From Acinetobacter lwoffii (GTDB taxonomy: Bacteria; Pseudomonadota; Gammaproteobacteria; Pseudomonadales; Moraxellaceae), in assembly GCF_002321025.1 (NCBI RefSeq), contig NZ_DCLL01000002.1, positions 1 through 62,721 on the forward strand: 62,721 bases of DNA, written 5' to 3'. A program made the translations under genes and the position numbers. This document shows positions 7,824 through 16,586 of this stretch, in pieces; position 1 is the stretch's first letter; each line of letters starts with the position of its first letter. Under the pieces are notes generated by a model. The model searched no databases. It was not told the DNA's origin and worked only from the letters and a program-made list of their open reading frames with translations.

Positions 7824-9530
7824 TTAGTGATCCGATGCACCTGAGATACCAATACCAGTTTGTGAGCGTACAAACTGCGCATCAAAGGCTTTGCGTTCTG
7901 CCTGAGCCTGTGCCGAATTATCCGTCACAGAGAACAACCAGCAGCACAAGAATGACAATGGCATCGCGAAGATTGCAGGACCATTGAACGGGTTCACTGG
8001 CGTATCAGAAATACCCAAAGTATCGACCCATACTGCTTTAGACAGCACAATCAAGGTTACTGCGGTTACCAGACCGGCAACACCACCAATAACTGCACCA
8101 CGTGTCGTCAAACCTTTCCAGAACATAGACAATACTAGTACCGGGAAGTTGGCACATGCCGCAACCGAGAATGCCAGACCGACCATGAAGGCTACGTTTT
8201 GTTTCTCGAACAGAATCCCGAGAATCATCGCGAAGATCGCAAGACCTAAAGTCGCAATTTTAGACATACGTAGTTCAGATTCAGGCGTGGTTTGGCCTTT
8301 CTTCAACACGTTGGCATACAAGTCATGCGAAATTGCTGAAGCACCTGATAGGGTCAAACCAGCAACGACCGCAAGAATCGTGGCAAATGCGACTGCAGAA
8401 ATGAAGCCCATGAACAGGTCGCCGCCCACTGCATCAGACAGGTGCACCGCCGCCATGTTATTACCACCCACCAGCTCCAGCTTGCCAGTCACTGCCATTT
8501 TCGCAACATCAAGGAATTGCGGGTTGTTCGATACATAGAGAATCGCACCGAAACCAATAATGAAGGTGAGCAGGTAGAAATAACCAATAAAACCTGTAGC
8601 AACCACGACTGATTTACGCGCTTCTTTGGCATCTTTTACCGTGAAGAAACGCATCAGGATATGTGGAAGACCTGCCGTACCAAACATCAATGCCAGACCT
8701 AAAGAGATCGCATCAATCGGATTAGACGCCAGACTACCCGGACCCATGATCTTGGTAGCATCTGTCAGGCTCAAGTCATGCACTTTTGAATAAACACCAA
8801 TCGCCTGTTCAAACATGTTGGTAAAGCTGAAGCCTACACCTTTCATGACCATGAATGCCATAAAGGTCGCACCAGACAGCAACATCACCGCCTTGATGAT
8901 CTGTACCCAAGTGGTTGCCAACATACCGCCGAACATCACGTAAGCCATCATCAACAAGCCAACGATCACGACTGCAATATTATAGTTCAGACCGAATAGA
9001 AGTTTAATCAGCTGACCTGCACCCACCATCTGTGCAATCAGGTAGAACGCAACCACAACCAGCGAGCTTAAAGCAGCCAAGGTACGTACCGGTTTTTCCT
9101 GTAGACGGAAAGACACTACGTCTGACAAGTTGTATTTACCCAAGTTACGAAGACGTTCTGCCACCAGGAACAATACGATCGGCCAGCCCACCATGAAACC
9201 CAGCGAATAAAGCAAGCCATCAAAACCGGACAGGAACACCATCGCGGAAATACCCAGGAACGATGCAGCTGACATATAGTCACCGGCAATGGCCAGGCCA
9301 TTCTGGAAACCGGAAATACCGCCACCGGCCGTATAGAAGTCTTTGGTATTGGTGGTTTGTTTTGCTGCCCATTTGGTAATAAACAGCGTAGCACCTACGA
9401 AAATCACAAACATGATAATCGCGTGCCAGTTGGTCGCCTGCTGTTCTGCTGCACCCAGATCGGGACCAGCGAATGCAACGCCTGAAGCCACTATCGTGGT
9501 CGCCAGGGCAATAAGAGAATTCCATTTCAT
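7824..9530 (-). CDS. actP: cation/acetate symporter ActP
   Basis: A 568-residue sodium:solute symporter (SLC5/SSS family) that takes up acetate and similar short monocarboxylates across the inner membrane. It starts with a cleavable-looking signal segment ending VAFAGPD, as known for ActP, followed by about 13 membrane segments. The start at 9530 was chosen because it lies two bases after the yjcH stop and gives a proper N-terminus; upstream in-frame ATGs lie inside yjcH. The yjcH-actP pair is the standard arrangement. The hybrid kinase gene upstream (10048) and acs (20630) belong to the same acetate-use circuit. A terminator directly follows the gene. Confidence 0.93.
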   Translation of the reverse strand: MKWNSLIALATTIVASGVAFAGPDLGAAEQQATNWHAIIMFVIFVGATLFITKWAAKQTTNTKDFYTAGGGISGFQNGLAIAGDYMSAASFLGISAMVFLSGFDGLLYSLGFMVGWPIVLFLVAERLRNLGKYNLSDVVSFRLQEKPVRTLAALSSLVVVAFYLIAQMVGAGQLIKLLFGLNYNIAVVIVGLLMMAYVMFGGMLATTWVQIIKAVMLLSGATFMAFMVMKGVGFSFTNMFEQAIGVYSKVHDLSLTDATKIMGPGSLASNPIDAISLGLALMFGTAGLPHILMRFFTVKDAKEARKSVVVATGFIGYFYLLTFIIGFGAILYVSNNPQFLDVAKMAVTGKLELVGGNNMAAVHLSDAVGGDLFMGFISAVAFATILAVVAGLTLSGASAISHDLYANVLKKGQTTPESELRMSKIATLGLAIFAMILGILFEKQNVAFMVGLAFSVAACANFPVLVLSMFWKGLTTRGAVIGGVAGLVTAVTLIVLSKAVWVDTLGISDTPVNPFNGPAIFAMPLSFLCCWLFSVTDNSAQAQAERKAFDAQFVRSQTGIGISGASDH

Positions 9531-9531
9531 C

Positions 9532-9864
9532 TTAGTGGTGTCCTTTTTCATGCGCAATCGCTTCGACTTCACGGATTGCTTCTTCAGTCAATTGATCAAG
9601 TTTGTTATTGGCAATGTAGGAATACACACCACACAAGATAAACGACAGGACAATGATACCCAGACCAAGTGGAATACCCCACGTGGTCACACCACCTGAA
9701 ATTGAAGACAATAGAAATTCTTTGTTGTAACCAACCAGCAACATGAATCCCACATAGACAAATAGCATAATGCCGGTCAACGTCCAGCTGAGCATACTTT
9801 TCTTGCGGACCATTTCCTTGAATTTTGGATTTTGTAGAATACGATCTACTTGTACCTCATCCAT
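9532..9864 (-). CDS. yjcH: YjcH, DUF485 membrane protein
   Basis: A 110-residue protein with two hydrophobic segments (about residues 26-46 and 59-84), of the DUF485 family that almost always precedes actP. It is translationally linked to actP: stop codon and actP start are two bases apart. The molecular role is not established; a helper function for the acetate symporter is inferred from the constant pairing. The start ATG at 9864 is preceded by an AGGAGT-type ribosome site. Confidence 0.9.
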   Translation of the reverse strand: MDEVQVDRILQNPKFKEMVRKKSMLSWTLTGIMLFVYVGFMLLVGYNKEFLLSSISGGVTTWGIPLGLGIIVLSFILCGVYSYIANNKLDQLTEEAIREVEAIAHEKGHH

Positions 9865-10047
9865 AATTACTACTCCTGTAGCCCAACCTTGGGCTGCCTA
9901 TTTTTTAATTCGAATTATCACTGTTGCAAGTTAACAATAATCGTAGGTGCTTGTAATTTAGACTTTGGTCGTTAAAAAATGATCAATTTAAACTGTAGCG
10001 TTCACGATGCGTTATCATAGCGGCATGCTCAGTACACATCAGGCTAT

Positions 10048-13000
10048 ATGAACAGTTGGCTCATCATAGGGGTACTCGCCCTCTATATCGCATTACTCTT
10101 TATCTGCGCTTTCTACGGGGAAAAACATGCCAGCCGGCTGAGTACCCGTGGGCGCATGCTATTGTTTAGTTTAACTTTAGGAGTGTACTGCTCCTCCTGG
10201 ACCTTTTATGGCGCCACGGGTGCTGCGGTACGTGAAGGCATTATTTTCCTGCCGATCTATCTGGGTCCGCTGCTCTTTGTTGCTGTCGGCTATGACATCT
10301 GGCGCCGTCTGGGACGGGTGAGACAGCATCATGCCATTTCTTCGATCGCTGACTTTGTCGCAGCACGCTATGGTAAAAGTGGTCCCCTCGCCTCGCTGGT
10401 GACCATTCTGGCGGTGGTGGCGATTGTGCCTTATCTGGCCTTACAGTTACGTGCGATTGCCCTGAGTGCCGCCGTCATTCTGGAGCCTTCCGCAGGTGTA
10501 ACCGGCACGACCAATGGCGTACTGTTTTTGACCGGGGTTCTGGCAATACTGGCGATGATGTTTGGTACCCGGCAGATTGCCAATACTGAACAGCATGGCG
10601 GGCTGATGCTGGCCGTAGCATTTGAGTCTTTTGTTAAACTCTTCGCCCTGTTGGCAGTCGCCTGTTTCTTTATGTTTGAAGCACCAGAAAATCTGGCACA
10701 GATCAGTAGCGATATCAGTACCACTTTTCATGATGTGCAACTGTTTGGCGTACCACAAAGTTTCTGGATTCAGACCCTACTGGCGGCACTGGCGATTATC
10801 TGCCTGCCGCGCCAGTTCCATGTGGCGGTGGTTGAGCTACGTGATGAAAAACATATTCGTGGTGCGCGGCGTTGGTTTGCAGTTTATTTGATTCTGACTA
10901 CCTTGGCGATTATTCCCATTGCCAGCTGGGCGCTACATGCTGCACCGCAATATCTGGCCATTCCGGATGTGGCGGTCCTGTCCTTACCACTTAGCTATAA
11001 TCAGGACTGGTTGACCTTATTGGCATTTCTGGGTGGTTTCTCTGCCTCTACCGGGATGCTGCTGGTGTCTTCCGTGGCACTGTCAATCATGCTCAGCAAT
11101 GACCTGATCATGCCGGCGTTGTGGCGTTTAAAGCTGATTTCCCGGCATGACAAACGCTTGCCGCTGGTGCTGAAATTTACCCGCCGGGTCTGTATTCTGG
11201 GCGTGATGTTGATGGGCTTCCTGTTCTTCAATTTCTTTAATGATATTGACCAGTTGTCGGTTTTTGGTCTGTTGGCATTTAGTGCGGTGGCACAATTCGC
11301 CCCTGCCCTGATCGGTGGCCTGTACTGGCGTGGCGGCAGTAAACAGGGTGTATATGCCGGATTGTTGACCGGTTTTGCCTTGTGGGCTTATACCCTGCTG
11401 TTTCCGACCATTTTGCGCAGCCTGCCCGAAGCCTATAGCAGCTTTAGTCAAAGCCTGCTGAATCAAGGTCCTTTTGGCTGGAACTGGTTAAGACCGGAAG
11501 CCCTGATCGGTTTTGAGTCTTTTGATCCACTGACGCATGGCGTAGTTTGGGCACTGGGCTTAAATACCCTGCTGTATATCTGGATTTCCCGTATTTTCCG
11601 TCCGAGTATTGCCGAACAGATTCAAGCCGAAAGTTTCTTCTATTATGAAACCAAGCCACTACCCTCGCAGAGTCCTTCTAACGAGGTCAGCTATTCGCAT
11701 CAGGATGTCGCCCGTTTAAAAGTCGGTGATCTGATTACCCTGGCTAAACGCATTACCGGCGAAGGCCCAACCACACGCGCTTTCCAGCAGTTCTGCACCC
11801 AAAACAGTGTTGAGCTGAATGAAAACAGCAGTGCCAATGGCATGTGGTGGCGTTTCACCGAACAGTATCTGGCGGGGACTATCGGGGCAGCCTCGGCACG
11901 TACCCTGTTGACCACAGCTATGGTTAATAATGGTTTGGCATTGGGTCAGGTCGCCAATATTCTCGATCAGGCCTCGCAATGGCAACGCTTTAATCAGAAC
12001 CTGATCATGACCATGATTGATCACATGACCCAAGGGGTCAGCGTAGTCGATGAAAACATGTGTCTGGTCGCATGGAACAATCAGTATCTGAAACTGTTCG
12101 ATTATCCGACCGATATTGTCTATGTCGGTTGTCCGATCGCCGACCTGATCCGTTATAATGCTGAACGTGGTGAATGTGGCCCAGGCTCGGTTGAAGAACA
12201 TGTACGGAAACGGATTCACTGGATGCAGGTCGGCAGTGCCCATGAATTTGAACGGATTCGTAAAGATGGCAGGGTGATTCAGATGCGCGGTAATCCGATC
12301 GAAGGCGGCGGGTTCGTTACCACTTTCGCCGATATTACTGCCTTCCGTGAAAATGAAGCCGTGCTTGAAGCCCGCGTTCAGGACCGTACCCAGCAGCTGG
12401 CCGATGCATTGTCCGAGCAGCAACTGGCGCGTGAACAGGCCGATAAGGCCAATATGTCAAAAAGCCGCTTCATTGCAGCCGCCAGTCATGACCTGTTGCA
12501 GCCAATGCATGCCGCGCGCCTGTTCAGTACCGCACTCGAACAAAGCGTGCAGAATGATGAAGACCGCAAGACCTTACAACAACTGGATCGTGCTTTGCAT
12601 GGTGCAGAAAGCATGTTGTCTGCCCTGCTGGATATTGCCCGACTGGAAGGCGGCACCATTCAGCCGAAACGTCAGGCTTATCCGCTGCATGACCTGCTCA
12701 GCGATCTGGAACTCCAGTTCAAATCCATCGCTGCACAGCGTGGTATCAAGTTCAGTGTGCATGATGCACAGTTCTGGATTGATACCGATCCACAATGGAT
12801 TCGCCGCATTATCCAGAACTTTGTCAGCAATGCGTTGCGTTATACTGCCAGAGGTAAAGTGGTGGTCGGTGTATTACGTTCGAGCAGCAGACCGAATCAT
12901 ATCCGTATTGGCGTCTGGGATACTGGCCCGGGCATTGCCGAAGAACAGCGCATCAAACTGTTTCAGGAATTTGAACGTTGCGGCCACACCTCGCCTTGGG

Positions 13001-13539
13001 GTGAACAGGGTCTGGGCCTAGGTTTGGCGATCGTACAACGCATGACCAGCATGCTGGACTATCCGGTACATGTGTCTTCTGCGCTGGGTAAAGGTTCCTG
13101 CTTTATGATTGAAGTGCCTGTGATCGAAGCACCAAAAGTTGTCGCAGCACCGGTTCAGGCCGTACCTTTAAAGAGCAAGGCCTTTAAGATTCTGTGTCTG
13201 GATAATGATGAAACCATTCTGGAAGGCATGTCGACCTTATTGACCAAATGGGGCTATCAGGTATTTAAAGCCACCGAACCTGAGCAAGCAGCCATGCTGA
13301 TTCAGCAGGAAAATATTCAGGTCTGGCTGGTGGATCAACATCTGAATCAGGACAAGATCGGTCTGGATTTCATTCTGGAACATCGTTCGAAGGATATTCC
13401 GGTCGCGTTGATTACCGCCGATTCCGATCCGGAATTGCCGCAACGTCTAAAAGAGCTAAACATTGTTCTGCTGAAAAAACCGCTGAAACCGGCCTCATTA
13501 CGTTCATGGTTATCTGGACTGAAAATTTCCGACTCCTAA
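10048..13539 (+). CDS. hybrid sensor kinase with SLC5 transporter domain, CrbS/NahK type
   Basis: A 1163-residue membrane sensor. Residues 1 to about 500 form a sodium:solute-symporter-like domain. A linker and a PAS-type segment (about 650-760) follow, then the dimerisation/phosphoacceptor region with SHDLLQP (His near 814), the ATPase domain (N-box NFVSNALRY near 924, G-boxes DTGPGI and GLGLGLAI), and a C-terminal receiver domain with its acceptor Asp near 1096 (LVDQH) and a KKP lysine. This order is that of CrbS (Vibrio, Pseudomonas MxtR), which with CrbR controls acs and actP. The gene is divergent from yjcH-actP, and a LuxR-type partner lies 1.3 kb beyond its end. The acetate role is inferred from architecture plus neighbours. 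A terminator follows at 13562. Confidence 0.85.
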   Translation: MNSWLIIGVLALYIALLFICAFYGEKHASRLSTRGRMLLFSLTLGVYCSSWTFYGATGAAVREGIIFLPIYLGPLLFVAVGYDIWRRLGRVRQHHAISSIADFVAARYGKSGPLASLVTILAVVAIVPYLALQLRAIALSAAVILEPSAGVTGTTNGVLFLTGVLAILAMMFGTRQIANTEQHGGLMLAVAFESFVKLFALLAVACFFMFEAPENLAQISSDISTTFHDVQLFGVPQSFWIQTLLAALAIICLPRQFHVAVVELRDEKHIRGARRWFAVYLILTTLAIIPIASWALHAAPQYLAIPDVAVLSLPLSYNQDWLTLLAFLGGFSASTGMLLVSSVALSIMLSNDLIMPALWRLKLISRHDKRLPLVLKFTRRVCILGVMLMGFLFFNFFNDIDQLSVFGLLAFSAVAQFAPALIGGLYWRGGSKQGVYAGLLTGFALWAYTLLFPTILRSLPEAYSSFSQSLLNQGPFGWNWLRPEALIGFESFDPLTHGVVWALGLNTLLYIWISRIFRPSIAEQIQAESFFYYETKPLPSQSPSNEVSYSHQDVARLKVGDLITLAKRITGEGPTTRAFQQFCTQNSVELNENSSANGMWWRFTEQYLAGTIGAASARTLLTTAMVNNGLALGQVANILDQASQWQRFNQNLIMTMIDHMTQGVSVVDENMCLVAWNNQYLKLFDYPTDIVYVGCPIADLIRYNAERGECGPGSVEEHVRKRIHWMQVGSAHEFERIRKDGRVIQMRGNPIEGGGFVTTFADITAFRENEAVLEARVQDRTQQLADALSEQQLAREQADKANMSKSRFIAAASHDLLQPMHAARLFSTALEQSVQNDEDRKTLQQLDRALHGAESMLSALLDIARLEGGTIQPKRQAYPLHDLLSDLELQFKSIAAQRGIKFSVHDAQFWIDTDPQWIRRIIQNFVSNALRYTARGKVVVGVLRSSSRPNHIRIGVWDTGPGIAEEQRIKLFQEFERCGHTSPWGEQGLGLGLAIVQRMTSMLDYPVHVSSALGKGSCFMIEVPVIEAPKVVAAPVQAVPLKSKAFKILCLDNDETILEGMSTLLTKWGYQVFKATEPEQAAMLIQQENIQVWLVDQHLNQDKIGLDFILEHRSKDIPVALITADSDPELPQRLKELNIVLLKKPLKPASLRSWLSGLKISDS

Positions 13540-13561
13540 GTAGATAACGATCTGATTAATA

Positions 13562-13592
13562 CCCATTTCAAACCTTGAAATGGGCATTTTTT
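13562..13592 (+). terminator. intrinsic terminator of the hybrid kinase gene
   Basis: CCCATTTCAA and TTGAAATGGG around a three-base loop, followed by CATTTTTT. Confidence 0.85.
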
Positions 13593-13949
13593 ATACTCAA
13601 CTGCCACATAAACTTACCTAGGTTGCATAAAATTTATTCGAATGTGCTAAAAGCAGCAAATATGCCGAAAATACAGCTGAATAAATTGACCAAAATGCTC
13701 ATTTTTTAATTCACTATGGCAAAAACTGACGAATGTATTAATGTACATGTGTACACTTAGTTACAATTAATTATCTTATTGTTTTTAATAAAAATTAAAG
13801 AGTAATTTTCCACTACTATAACTTTAGTCGTATTTTTATCCCTTGTACTTGGCTCTAAAAATAGAGGAATAAGAAACGATCAGTTTCCATCTCATGTAGC
13901 CTTAATTTTTTTGGTCGCTGATCTATTTCTGCATATCGGAGTTCTTCAC
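13593..13949. other. gene-free stretch upstream of the unknown gene at 13950
   Basis: AT-rich DNA without a credible reading frame. A short palindromic run TGTACATGTGTACA lies near 13741-13754. No terminator or repeat family was seen, and a promoter for 13950 presumably lies here. Confidence 0.4.
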
Positions 13950-14711
13950 ATGAACATAGATCAAAACCAGGGCCTGAATCAGACCCAGCAGTTTCACCGT
14001 CAATATGGCGCCAACGCCTTATTGCCAAGCATTGACTGGGCACAGATCTTTAAATACAGCAAGCTGAATGATGCCCAGTATCAGGCACTGGAAACGCTGT
14101 ATCAGAGTGCAGTACCCTTGGCACTGCAAGTCTTTGATGAATTACATTTTGATGTCTTTGAACCTTATGCCTACAAGCCGCAAGGTCTGGGACTATTTGA
14201 AAAGATTGCTGAACAGGAAGACAAGCTGATTCAGTCTTTAGAAGCTGAAACAGAGGACCTTCCAGCAAAAACCCGTCATCAGATCTGGAGCATGTTGCTG
14301 CGTGGTGGCGCGGTACTGGTCTTTAAGGCCTGGCTGGGTAAAGTCAAAAATGAAGAAGATTGTCTGGACACCAGCCAATTTGATGAGCTGTCTGATCTGT
14401 TATTTATCAAAACCTGCCCACATGAGCTGGCGCAGCGTTTACATGTCGATCCGAATACGCGCGACGAACATGTCTTCCTGATGTATGACAATGAAGTTTA
14501 TCTGGATCGTTTCAACAGTCTGGAAACTGCGGCGCTGTTTGTGGATCTCGGTGTTTATGATGCGACTTTCCTGAGCCTGCGTGATGATCGCGTGGCGGAA
14601 TATCTGAAATCGAAGGGCTATGTCACCGAAGAGCAGATTGATGAATTGCAATGTGCCTTAAATCCTTTGTTTTGTGATGATTTCACCCGCAAACAGGATT
14701 ATATCGCCTAG
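13950..14711 (+). CDS. conserved-looking soluble protein of unknown function
   Basis: A 253-residue acidic, cytosolic protein without signal peptide or membrane segment; I do not recognise a family. It is mostly helical in composition, with a Gln-rich N-terminus, a helix-rich middle (about residues 45-130) and a C-terminal part with several Asp/Glu-Leu repeats. The start ATG at 13950 follows CGGAG at good spacing; an upstream in-frame ATG (13911) has no site. Coding character (codon use, GC at third positions) matches its neighbours. It sits between the crbS-like kinase and the crbR-like regulator gene, facing the latter across a shared bidirectional terminator. A connection with acetate sensing is possible but only positional. 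Confidence 0.75.
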   Translation: MNIDQNQGLNQTQQFHRQYGANALLPSIDWAQIFKYSKLNDAQYQALETLYQSAVPLALQVFDELHFDVFEPYAYKPQGLGLFEKIAEQEDKLIQSLEAETEDLPAKTRHQIWSMLLRGGAVLVFKAWLGKVKNEEDCLDTSQFDELSDLLFIKTCPHELAQRLHVDPNTRDEHVFLMYDNEVYLDRFNSLETAALFVDLGVYDATFLSLRDDRVAEYLKSKGYVTEEQIDELQCALNPLFCDDFTRKQDYIA

Positions 14712-14753
14712 CGGATTCAGGCCTTTGCACTCAGTTTTGCAGATTTCGCCTAT

Positions 14754-14783
14754 AAAAAAAGACCTCCTAGGAGGTCTTTTTCA
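14754..14783. terminator. bidirectional intrinsic terminator
   Basis: A perfect palindrome AAAGACCTCC/GGAGGTCTTT with A and T runs outside. It lies between the converging unknown gene and the response regulator. Confidence 0.88.
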
Positions 14784-14800
14784 ATTCGGATATGCAGAAC

Positions 14801-15451
14801 TTACATTTTCCGCTCTTCAATATTCAGTGCATTAATAGCCAATACCGCTTGTGTGCGGTTTTGTACGCCAAGCTTACGGAAGATTGCCGTCACATGCGCT
14901 TTAATCGTCGCTTCTGACACATCCAGTTCATAAGCAATCTGCTTGTTTAATAAACCTTCAGCCACCATCATCAATACCCGGAACTGTTGCGGCGTCAAAG
15001 ACTGGATCCGTTCTGCCAAAGCCGTTTCATCGGCAGCACGCGGATCAAAATTCATATTGGCTGGCAGATTTGGCGGTAACCAGATTTCACCTTCCAGCAC
15101 TTCACGAATCGCTTCACCGATATGGCTGGGGTGGGCAGATTTAGGAATATAGCCCATCGCACCATGTGCAATCGCACGCTGGATAATGCTGACTTCTTCA
15201 TGCGCAGACACGACAATAATCGGTAAAGACGGATATTGTGCGCGGACATGCACCAGGGCAGAAAAGCCGGAAGCGCCCGGCAGGTTTAAATCCAGCAGCA
15301 CAAGATCAGGCTCAGGGCCATTTTCTAGACGTTCATAAAATTCATTGACTGCCGCAGTTTCATGAATCTGGGCTTGTGGCAGGCTATAACGTACAGCTTG
15401 AATCAAGGCATGACGAAATAGTGGATGATCATCAACGATTAAAATATTCAT
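14801..15451 (-). CDS. LuxR/NarL-type response regulator, CrbR (ErdR/AgmR)-like
   Basis: A 216-residue two-component regulator. The receiver domain (1-120) has the acidic pair DD at 7-8, acceptor Asp54 in LVLLDLNLPG and the conserved later Lys in PKSA. The LuxR-type helix-turn-helix (about 150-212) has the recognition region YELDVSEATIKAHVTAIF. Start 15451 places NILIVDDH at the N-terminus as in relatives; the longer in-frame form from 15496 has no ribosome site. The likely kinase partner is the CrbS-like protein encoded at 10048. In Vibrio and Pseudomonas this pair switches on acs and related acetate genes; here acs lies 5 kb to the right. Assignment to CrbR rather than another NarL-type regulator rests on this context. 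Confidence 0.85.
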   Translation of the reverse strand: MNILIVDDHPLFRHALIQAVRYSLPQAQIHETAAVNEFYERLENGPEPDLVLLDLNLPGASGFSALVHVRAQYPSLPIIVVSAHEEVSIIQRAIAHGAMGYIPKSAHPSHIGEAIREVLEGEIWLPPNLPANMNFDPRAADETALAERIQSLTPQQFRVLMMVAEGLLNKQIAYELDVSEATIKAHVTAIFRKLGVQNRTQAVLAINALNIEERKM

Positions 15452-15782
15452 AGGCAACGTGAGAGATCTTGGCACGGTAGCCCCTATTCTAACCATACAA
15501 CCCGGTTAAGGATATGCAAGACACTACAATTTTTAAAATAATATGCAGTTTTTCTTCAAAATTGCCCATTTTTGCACTATTGCAATAATTGTTTAATTCT
15601 CATCACTTTTTTATATATCACTTATTCCTCACTGAAAAAGCTTATCTTTATTCAATATAAATATAAATATCATTCACTTACCCACAAAACCTTCCTTAAA
15701 AATCAGGCCTTTGTCGTATATCGCAAAATCAGATAACTTTTCAGCTTTTCGTTATTTTACAGCCCTTCGCTGAATCGGGATT
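15452..15782. other. regulatory region between crbR-like gene and msuE
   Basis: AT-rich, without a credible reading frame. It must hold the divergent promoters of the regulator gene (minus) and of msuE-sfnG (plus). I found no convincing -24/-12 (sigma-54) match here by eye, although sulfone genes elsewhere use that sigma factor. Confidence 0.4.
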
Positions 15783-15811
15783 AATAGGGTCATTCCGAGA
15801 TTAACCCTATT
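15783..15811 (+). promoter_or_regulatory. inverted repeat just upstream of msuE
   Basis: AATAGGGT (15783-15790) and ACCCTATT (15804-15811) form a perfect 8-base inverted repeat with a 13-base centre, ending 14 bases before the msuE start codon. It may be an operator or an mRNA hairpin next to the ribosome site. The following T tract is too short for a convincing terminator. Confidence 0.5.
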
Positions 15812-15825
15812 TTCAGGTTCTAAAT

Positions 15826-16560
15826 ATGTCTAATTTTAATGCGCAAAAACCCTTAAATATTGTTGCCGTATCTGGCGGTTTAAATCACCCCTCAAAAACC
15901 GAAGCCTTGGTTCAGGCCATTCTGGATGAGCTTGGGGAAGCGACACCAATCAATGTGCATTTCATTAAATTTAGTGAAATTGGTTCGCTTTTGGGCGGCG
16001 CGATTTATCGCAATCAGTTGCCGCAACGCGTTCAGAATGATCTGGCAGCAGTAGAAGCCGCAGATGCGCTCATTGTTGGCACTCCTGTGTACCGCGCTTC
16101 ATTTACCGGCCTGTTCAAGCATTTCTTTGACTTTGTTGAGCAAACGGCGCTGGTCGATGTTCCGGTATTACTGGCAGCTTCTGGTGGCAGTGACCGTCAT
16201 GCGCTGGTGCTTGAACATCAACTGCGTCCTTTATTCAGCTTCTTTCAGGCACAGACTTTACCGATTGGGGTCTATGCCACCGACCGCGATTTCACCCCTG
16301 AATATACCATTCACAGTGAATTGCTCCGCGACCGGATTACCCTGGCTGTGGCGCGTGCATTGCCGATTCTTGAATGGGCACCAGCCAAGGGACAACGTGC
16401 TGAAGTCGTTAAAGAAAAAACCATTCAAGCGATTCAAAATCTGGGCATTAACAAGCAGATCGAACAGGAAGAAGTGCTGCCTTCAGCAGCCGTGCCGAGC
16501 CTGGATGCCGCAGAATCGCGCTTGCACAGCAAGAAAGCACCAAAGACTCAAGTGGCTTGA
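15826..16560 (+). CDS. msuE: NAD(P)H-dependent FMN reductase, MsuE/SsuE type
   Basis: A 244-residue flavodoxin-fold reductase. The N-terminal strand and loop VAVSGGLNHPSKTE bind FMN phosphate, and the GTPVYRASFTGLFKHFFD segment is typical of the SsuE/MsuE branch. It supplies FMNH2 to a two-component monooxygenase; the partner is encoded 26 bases downstream (sfnG-like at 16587). The C-terminal tail of about 60 residues is longer than in E. coli SsuE. The start follows AGGTTC. Expression is expected under sulfate limitation. msuE is preferred over ssuE because of the neighbouring SfnG-like gene; no ssuABC transport genes are nearby. Confidence 0.85.
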   Translation: MSNFNAQKPLNIVAVSGGLNHPSKTEALVQAILDELGEATPINVHFIKFSEIGSLLGGAIYRNQLPQRVQNDLAAVEAADALIVGTPVYRASFTGLFKHFFDFVEQTALVDVPVLLAASGGSDRHALVLEHQLRPLFSFFQAQTLPIGVYATDRDFTPEYTIHSELLRDRITLAVARALPILEWAPAKGQRAEVVKEKTIQAIQNLGINKQIEQEEVLPSAAVPSLDAAESRLHSKKAPKTQVA

Positions 16561-16586
16561 ACACAGCATTGCAGAGGGTGATGAAT

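Noticed and set aside
7984..8538. Open frame of 184 codons on the plus strand inside actP
   Set aside because: It is antisense to a strongly recognised symporter gene, and its Ala/Thr/Arg-rich translation is a mirror of membrane-segment codons.
11716..12423. Long open frame (235 codons) antisense to the hybrid kinase gene
   Set aside because: It lies wholly inside a gene with clear domain motifs, has no ribosome site, and its translation shows no family features. It is a frame shadow of GC-richer coding DNA.
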